From Phallusia fumigata (taxonomy: Eukaryota; Chordata; Ascidiacea; Phlebobranchia; Ascidiidae), in NCBI GenBank assembly GCA_008931825.1, contig QXVZ01018446.1, forward strand, positions 1 to 28,576: a DNA stretch of 28,576 bases, in the 5' to 3' direction. This document shows positions 22,721 through 28,576 of the stretch, in pieces (position 1 is the stretch's first letter; every line of letters begins with the position of its first letter). The notes under the pieces are model-generated. The model did no database searches and had not been told where the DNA came from. It saw only the letters and a program-made list of their open reading frames with translations. Both the position numbers and the translations under genes were made by a program.

Positions 22721-25700
22721 TCATGTATTGCGAGTTTGTTGTTCAATAAGTTCATCACAGATTTTGGTCAATTCTTGATTCTCGTTTTTCGTCTGTTCCA
22801 CTTGTGATTTTAGTGATTTGGTCTGATTTTCCAAATATTTACATCGCGCCTGGTAAAAAAATGGAGATCAAAATTTGGTGATTAAAAGTTTATGGTCATG
22901 GGGATATGTTGCTATGAACTTCTTTTCCAAACTTAGATAAATAAGCCAAGCTGGTACCCTAGTACTTATTGCTGCTTTGATGCGCAGTGCTTGGCTTGGC
23001 AAATACACCAGGGTGGCTGAGTGGTTAGCATGACTGCCATGTGATTGCAAGGTTGTGGGTTCTAACCTGTCACACTCACTACGTTTTCCTGACCAAGAAA
23101 CTATAGTGGTATTGCTCCAACCTGATGGATCTGATGAGTTGACCCAAAATTAAAGTCACCCACTTCAAAAAACAATCAACTGAACCGTAATGGCACAGGT
23201 AGCACAACGGTGAACTCATTGTGAGCATAATGCATTCAGGTGTTGTTCCACAGTAATGAATTAGTTTTAGTTGCCTCACAAATTATATCACTTACTGTTA
23301 ATCCAGTTACTTGTGATTGCAATTCTTGTTCTTTCTTCTTGTGCTGATCAATCAGTCTGTTTTTAAACAGTTCGGTGGTTTACCAAGAAGCAAGATTCCC
23401 AGGGTTTGTTTAGGGTAATTTCTACAGCTTAACAAACACTCCTTTTACCTTTGTTCCCTCTCTTCCATTGTTTCCTTGAGGGCTTTGTATCGCTTTTGGG
23501 ATGTTTGAAGATTTGACTTCAGGTCTTCGATGGCCTTTTTATAGGTCGCTACCGAATTCTAGAAAGAAGATTTAATTTAAACAACCTAACAAAATTGAGT
23601 TGTAATCAAATCTGTTTTTTCTGAATTTTAATAATTTTTGATTAAATGACCATCTTGTGTTTGCAAGCTTATGGGTTTTATTTTTGTCTGATTTCTTGTA
23701 ATTCCTGAGCAAGAAGCTTGAGCGGTATTGCTGTAACTTAGTGGAAATGAATTGAATAAAATAAAAACTATTCCAAGGAAACCACAATGGGGCAGTTAGC
23801 TTGATAGTAAACCTGATACAAGCCAGTCAGGTCTTGTTTTGCCCACTGTGATAAAATAAGACAAACTTGTTATATAGGTGAAAATATGTATATTTCCTAA
23901 ACTTTTTTAGGGCATTTTTGTCCCAGTCAAATTGCCATTTGTGTTCAACTTTATTGACATTCAAATCAATACCTTGCTTGTGGTAAGTGATGTTTTCATG
24001 TGTTCCATCCTTTTAAGAAGATCCATATAGGCTTTCTCTATACTTTCCAAATGACCTTTAAGTTCTTCTTTTTCAGTTTCAAGCTGAACACAAATTAGTA
24101 ACTTAAAATATGGAAAACTTTTAGTTTTATGGTAAAATATTCAAACCCCCTTTTACATCCTAATTCTTATTAATGTACAATTTTCACAACTTCATTAGAA
24201 AACTTCTAATTAATACTTGGACTTGCAAGAGTGGGGGAAGATACATAAGCATCTTACCTCAATTATTGCATTTTTATTTCTTTTCTCCTCAACTTCTTGA
24301 TTCATCACAATGTTAGAAGTTGTTTCATCAAAATCTTTTAAAATCTCAAGCAACTTCTCATTGTCGGTTTGTAGTTTTTCAATGTACTCAGATGACTCGT
24401 TTATCTACATTAGTTCAAAAAAGTTTCAATTCAGCTAGCTTCTTTAAATGGACATGTTTCCCTATAGACAGCTTTCCAAATAAACAACATAGCACCAGTT
24501 TGACCATAAAACTTAAAACAGTCTTCTAAATTCAAATAATTTTACCCATCATAAAATTAAAAGATGTACTGTTTTTACATTCAGCCGGAGCTCTGAATTC
24601 AATAACTTTAACCTTGGCTTCCAGGGGCTCCTTGCATTCATCAATCAAGCGTCTCATTTCAGTTTCGGAGTATCTCAAAACCTCGATAATTTCCTCATTT
24701 GAATCCGTGTCGCTCAGCACAGAGCTTCTACCATCACTGTTTCGACTTTCATCCATTTCTAACAAAAAGATATTAAGAATGACTCAAATGAGGAACGATC
24801 AAGAGCTTTAAACAGAGACTGACATTGCTAAATTACTATTAGGTTTAAAAATTTACACCCATTAATAGTCTGCCAATTTTTAATGATAAAAAGTTTATTA
24901 TTACAATTTAAACAAGGCCTATATCATGCAAATAAAACATGTTTAGTGTAGCAATAACTTCATCTCTAGACTTCTTATCGAAAAAAGCAATAATTTTTGA
25001 TAATTTTTTGAAATTTTGAATTTAAAAATACATTTTTCACTTAATCAAGTAAGGCGGACCGGTAGTTTGACACCTGCCGGGCTTTTGCCAAGACACAAAA
25101 ACATGTCTGTTTCTTGGCATATACAAGTAGCCAACGAGACCTTATGTATCTAAAACCAATCGGTATTGTGTCTTATGTCGAGCCAAGTAACAGCGACAAA
25201 CCTACTCGCAATACACAGCAGAGCATGACCTTTCGATAACGACGTCTCAGGGTTAAAAAGACGAGAAAATGCGAGTCAGCAGACTGGCGTGAGATTCCCT
25301 GGTGTCGATAAATCAATGAAATTTGCCGGTAAGATTGCCCGGCCCGCTAAGGGACTGGCACTGTAACGTTGTAGCGTTGACAATAGCGTGTCTCTGTCCA
25401 TCAGAAAACTTATAGGTGTTTCGCTGTACGTGGAATGTAAAGAGTAAGAACAGCATTGGCGTATTTTTAAACGCTTTTATAGACTATTTTTATACGTTTT
25501 GAACGAGGGTTTGCTTGCAAAACGAGGTAAATAATTTATGTTTGAGTTTAATGACAATTACTGAAGGTCCTGTCCAACGAACCTGACAAACCACTTTGTG
25601 TGTAAGTAATACGTACAAGCTAGTACACTATACAAACTAGTGAGAAGGAAAACTTTTAATTTATTTGCATTTTTGTTTTGTTACTAGAGGCGTAAATTTA

Positions 25701-28004
25701 AGTCTTTTTTTCCTTTTACCAAAACTACATTACTATTATTCGTAACGATCAGTGCGTCATAATAAACGACAATCTTGCGATTAATATAATTTTTGGTCTA
25801 TCGGTGTCTGGTAGCCACAGTTTTATTTCGTCCCATTTATATTGTTACAACGTGTATTGGTCCTTAACTCTGATGGCAGCACAGGTCAGTACAAGAACAA
25901 TGTAATAATACGATACCTTTGCGAAACTTGGACGGGCTGTCGCACAGCAAATCAGGCGAAGGCTTGGGTTCGGATATTTCGGGCATCGGTGGAAGGGGGC
26001 GGTTTTTTCTGGCAAGACTGACACGCCCACAAAGGTCGATGATGTCAGATTTGCGACCAGCAAGCGTTGAAAGTCGACTTAAACGGTCCTCTTGCGTCAC
26101 CAAAGGGTCAAATTTAACGTACAGAGAATGTTTGTGGAGATCTGGGACCTGAAAAATTAATGAAGGCAGGGTTTGGTTAGAACTTTAAGTTTTACTGTAA
26201 AACGGGGAAGAATTATAACATTTCATCATTTTAACACAAAACAAAAGTATTTGTTGTTTTTCGAATATTACTTACTACTACACCGTCACCCTTGTTGGCC
26301 AGATAGTCGAGATCAAAGTCGAATCCACCCTGTACCACTGAAATATGTAATTTCATGGTTATTAACTGTTTTTTTATGAAACTTCTATTTCAAGATCTTA
26401 CATGATTCTGCACTAACAAATTCCATTCCTTCAACGTCAAGTTGCTGGTCTTTGATTTCTTCACCTGTTAATGTTGCATCCAAATCCTATTTTTGAAAAT
26501 AAGCGTAAAAATAAAGTGAATTATTGCTTTAATGGAGTAACTAAATTAAGGTTTGTGGATGTGCAAATTAAGACAAACTGTGGCAGCGTTATACTTCTTT
26601 CAAACATGTTTACACACAAAATAACCACAAAATGGTGCCTCCTCAAATGTGGTACTGCAAGTCAAAAAAATTATCCATTTTACCCAAGTTGCTATACGAA
26701 ACAGGAATATTTGAAGCTGGCACAGTTACTTTATTCCACTGGAAAATTTAATTTAAGAGCTTGTATCCACTTGTTATTTCCCTACTTTTTCCCGCCATGG
26801 GAGAATCATTACCAGAGCTTAAGCTTGTTTTACCCTTGCTTATAAAATGTTAAGGCAATTTTGGCCGAGCAAAGTAGTTGATGCAAGGTGTTGAGTATAT
26901 ATGGACTATTGAGCTTGGTTTTTTTCAACAGGTTCCAAATACCTTCCTGAAAAAACCTGTCACATATTTATACCTGGTTAAGTACTGGTTCAGGTTGGCT
27001 AGTGGATTCTGGTAAAGAATCTTTTATCTGCTCGGCTGGTGTTTGGTCATGATTTTTAGAAGCTATGGTGTCAGTTGGGGAATTCGTTGCAGTGTCATCG
27101 AGATTACATAGACTTAGTTCATTAGGTGATTGCATCAGAAGAGTCTTTAATGGTTTAGGTTCATTTCTGTCCCTCCGTTGATTCTAAAAACAAGTTCAAA
27201 ATTTACATTTTTTCCCATTCCAGTACAAAATTTTGTACAAAAACACTAAATTGGATTTAAGCTGTCGTTCTATTTTATGCAGTTACAGACTGGCTACCAC
27301 CATCAGGCAGCATTTACAAACTGGTCAAAAAAATAAGAGGCCAAGTGTTGGTTTTTTGACATGACAGGTTCATACCAAATCAAAGCCAGACATTGATGAA
27401 ATTATGTCATCCATAGATGAGTTGCAAAAAGAACCTTCAATCGGGTTGTCACTGCCCAAGTCGAAACATGATATTGATTCATCAGTTTCTTTTGTGTTGG
27501 ATGCCTATAAACAAACAACACATGTTAAATGAAGTATTAAAACAGACAGCAACTGCACAATGCAAAAATGTCAAAATACATTCCTAATTTTATGTACTAA
27601 TATGTATACATGCGTTTTTTAGCCCGCTTTGCCTATACTTGGGCATTAAAAAATAAAGTGCTAAAATCTAATACAAACATTAAGTGTAAGGTTAATAAAG
27701 ACATGCCAGTTTTCACCATTATCCACAAACAAAAAAACATTTAGTAGCGTAATGGCTTTATAATTTGACCATACACTGCATAATTAGTGTTTTTAAATAG
27801 TATGACTAGTAGCTACCTAGAGATTGTAAGCATGAAGCAGGTCAATAGAAGAAAACATCAACAAAAATATGGCTTACTGTAGAGGTAGAAGCACCAGGTT
27901 TTGTTGGAGAGTTAGCCATGCATTTCGATGAAGTGAAAGGGTTGAAGTTAGCGTCATTCAGATTGTCCAAGTTGTAGCCACCAGAAAATGATGGGAGGGA
28001 ATCC
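22721..28004 (-). CDS. TACC: TACC-family transforming acidic coiled-coil protein (5' end beyond window)
   Basis: Twelve coding exons on the minus strand: 28004-27878, 27504-27376, 27183-26974, 26486-26402, 26337-26276, 26148-25917, 24758-24613, 24404-24258, 24083-23973, 23558-23449, 23356-23296 and 22849-22721 (stop TGA). Every junction is GT-AG and phases join cleanly, giving about 515 residues; the first exon listed starts mid-codon, so upstream exons lie to the right. The first exon has LNDANFNPF, like the SDP/NPF-type motifs of TACC proteins. The sixth has LYVKFDPLV, matching the conserved element just before the TACC domain. The seventh has IIEVLRYSETEM, the usual start of the domain. 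The last five exons are continuous heptad-rich coiled coil ending ELTKICDELI, the family C-terminus. TACC proteins bind XMAP215/ch-TOG and microtubule plus ends or centrosomes and act at the mitotic spindle downstream of Aurora A. The donor at 24612 (GTTAAA) is weak but is the only one I found that keeps phase. Confidence 0.92.
22900..23270 (+). mobile_element. tRNA-derived SINE in a TACC intron
   Basis: Lies between the last two TACC exons. GGGTGGCTGAGTGG at 23011 resembles a pol III A box and GGTTCTAACC near 23058 a B box, about 35 bases further on, the spacing found in tRNA-like promoters. The tRNA-like head is followed by a body containing CCTGACCAAGAAACTATAGTGGTATTGCT, part of which recurs in the next intron. 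The ends are approximate, since no target-site duplication was identified. Confidence 0.6.
23697..23850 (+). mobile_element. 5'-truncated second copy of the SINE body
   Basis: TTCCTGAGCAAGAAGCTTGAGCGGTATTGCTGTAAC aligns with the body of the element at 23087-23130, followed by a related stretch (AACCACAATGGGGCAGTTAGC versus AACCGTAATGGCACAGGTAGC). The tRNA-like head is missing. It lies in the TACC intron between 23559 and 23972, in the same orientation as the first copy. Confidence 0.5.
24759..25916. promoter_or_regulatory. Large TACC intron with a CpG-rich patch (possible internal promoter)
   Basis: At 1.16 kb this is the longest TACC intron here. About 25050-25420 is clearly richer in G, C and CpG than anything else nearby (CGGACC, GATAACGACGTCTC, CCCGGCCCGC). 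The next TACC exon begins AA then ATG (24756), so a transcript starting inside this intron could encode a short, TACC-domain-only protein. No open frame or known repeat is recognised. The promoter role is inference. Confidence 0.35.
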
Positions 28005-28576
28005 CTGCAACGATACGAACATGTTAAGTGCTTCTTTTCAGAACAAAACAGCTTGTTTACACCACAACAATTTGGGAAGCACAATTCAAAAAACCTTGAT
28101 TTTAAATATCCCAGCATAACTTTATGGAGATACAAGAATAAAGACTCTGCATCTGCAAGTAAATTTTGGAAGTTGTATATTAACATGTGTTGTTTATTTT
28201 TACGATGTACCAATAATGATGTTAGGGATCACCAGGGCTAGAAAATATGCAAATTTCCCGGGAAGCCAATAAGAATTTCCTGTCAGTTTTCGGTAAAACT
28301 CTGAAGTTGTATGTGTAACAGCAACAATATACTAATAAAAACTGGCACAGTAATGTTATTTATTTAAAGTCCATTTGTTACACAAACAACCAAAAAAATT
28401 TCCCACTGGTAGGACTGATTTACCGGCAGGGAGCTTCCCCATTTCCCCACTTTTTTCCACTATGGGGATCACTTTTAGGTATTGCAACGAAACACAACAA
28501 GAATTTGAAAGATGCAAAGATTCACAAAAAACTCCTCCACAGACCCACAAATTTATTCAATATTATGCATTATTTT
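28005..28576. other. TACC intron reaching the right edge
   Basis: The exon ending at 28004 starts with a single base before its first codon, so an upstream exon of phase 2 is required. I found no exon with a fitting donor between 28010 and 28576; short open frames here show no TACC-like sequence. The rest of the 5' part must lie outside the window. Confidence 0.55.

Noticed and set aside
23011-23079. A functional tRNA gene
   Set aside because: A- and B-box-like strings are present but no complete cloverleaf could be folded with paired acceptor ends; it continues into a repeat body shared with 23697-23850, so SINE is the better call.
26471-26845. 124-codon plus-strand open frame opposite TACC
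   Set aside because: It overlaps a TACC exon only at its start and otherwise lies in the intron; no recognisable domain and no promoter context.
27842-28213. 123-codon minus-strand open frame as a stand-alone gene
   Set aside because: Only its middle part (28004-27878) is coding; it is a TACC exon with intron read-through at both ends, shown by acceptor and donor sites and by phase.
28356-28550. Minus-strand open frame with Cys/Gly-rich start as the upstream TACC exon
   Set aside because: No donor with the required phase 2 and no similarity to TACC N-terminal regions.
1-28576. CRISPR array, bacterial operon, phage or toxin-type system
   Set aside because: The window is eukaryotic, with spliced genes and no regularly spaced repeats; the 23-bp repeat has no spacers.

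Overview
This is an AT-rich eukaryotic (metazoan) window with intron-rich genes, GT-AG splice sites, tRNA-derived SINE sequence and many heterozygous contig overlaps. I read most genes as multi-exon models assembled by hand from splice sites and reading phase. Gene content (CD20-like/MS4A tetraspan array, metaxin, TACC) and composition fit an invertebrate chordate, most likely an ascidian such as Ciona. That species guess is inference, not a database result.

Layout: (1) 1-17560, minus strand: a tandem array of four CD20-like (MS4A-type) four-transmembrane genes. In transcription order they are a decayed copy (about 17560-15956), copy C (14416-11354), copy B (8954-5193) and a more divergent copy A (2308 to beyond position 1). 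B and C share the same nine-exon structure, an N-terminal cysteine cluster and a Pro/Gln-rich cytoplasmic tail ending in a PPxY motif. A roughly 5-5.6 kb segmental duplication (about 4660-10290 and 10820-15715) carries B and C plus flanks. (2) 18841-20491, plus strand: a complete four-exon metaxin-1/3-like gene (315 aa, mitochondrial outer-membrane import). Its last three exons appear again at 21383-22246. (3) 28004-22721, minus strand: the last twelve coding exons of a TACC (transforming acidic coiled-coil) gene, whose 5' end lies beyond the right edge. It converges on metaxin.

Seven single-base N characters (7098, 7587, 9401, 15072, 17852, 20777, 21198) are contig joins. Around six of them the sequence on one side is repeated nearly identically elsewhere, so several apparent duplications (gene B exons 3-5, the upstream flanks of B and C, metaxin exons 2-4, and an MS4A first exon lying inside the metaxin region) are best read as unmerged overlapping or allelic contigs, not biology. 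I found no convincing new system. The most interesting true biology is the CD20-like array with Cys-cluster N-termini and PPxY tails, variable loops and one decaying member, and a CpG-rich patch inside a TACC intron that could be an alternative promoter.
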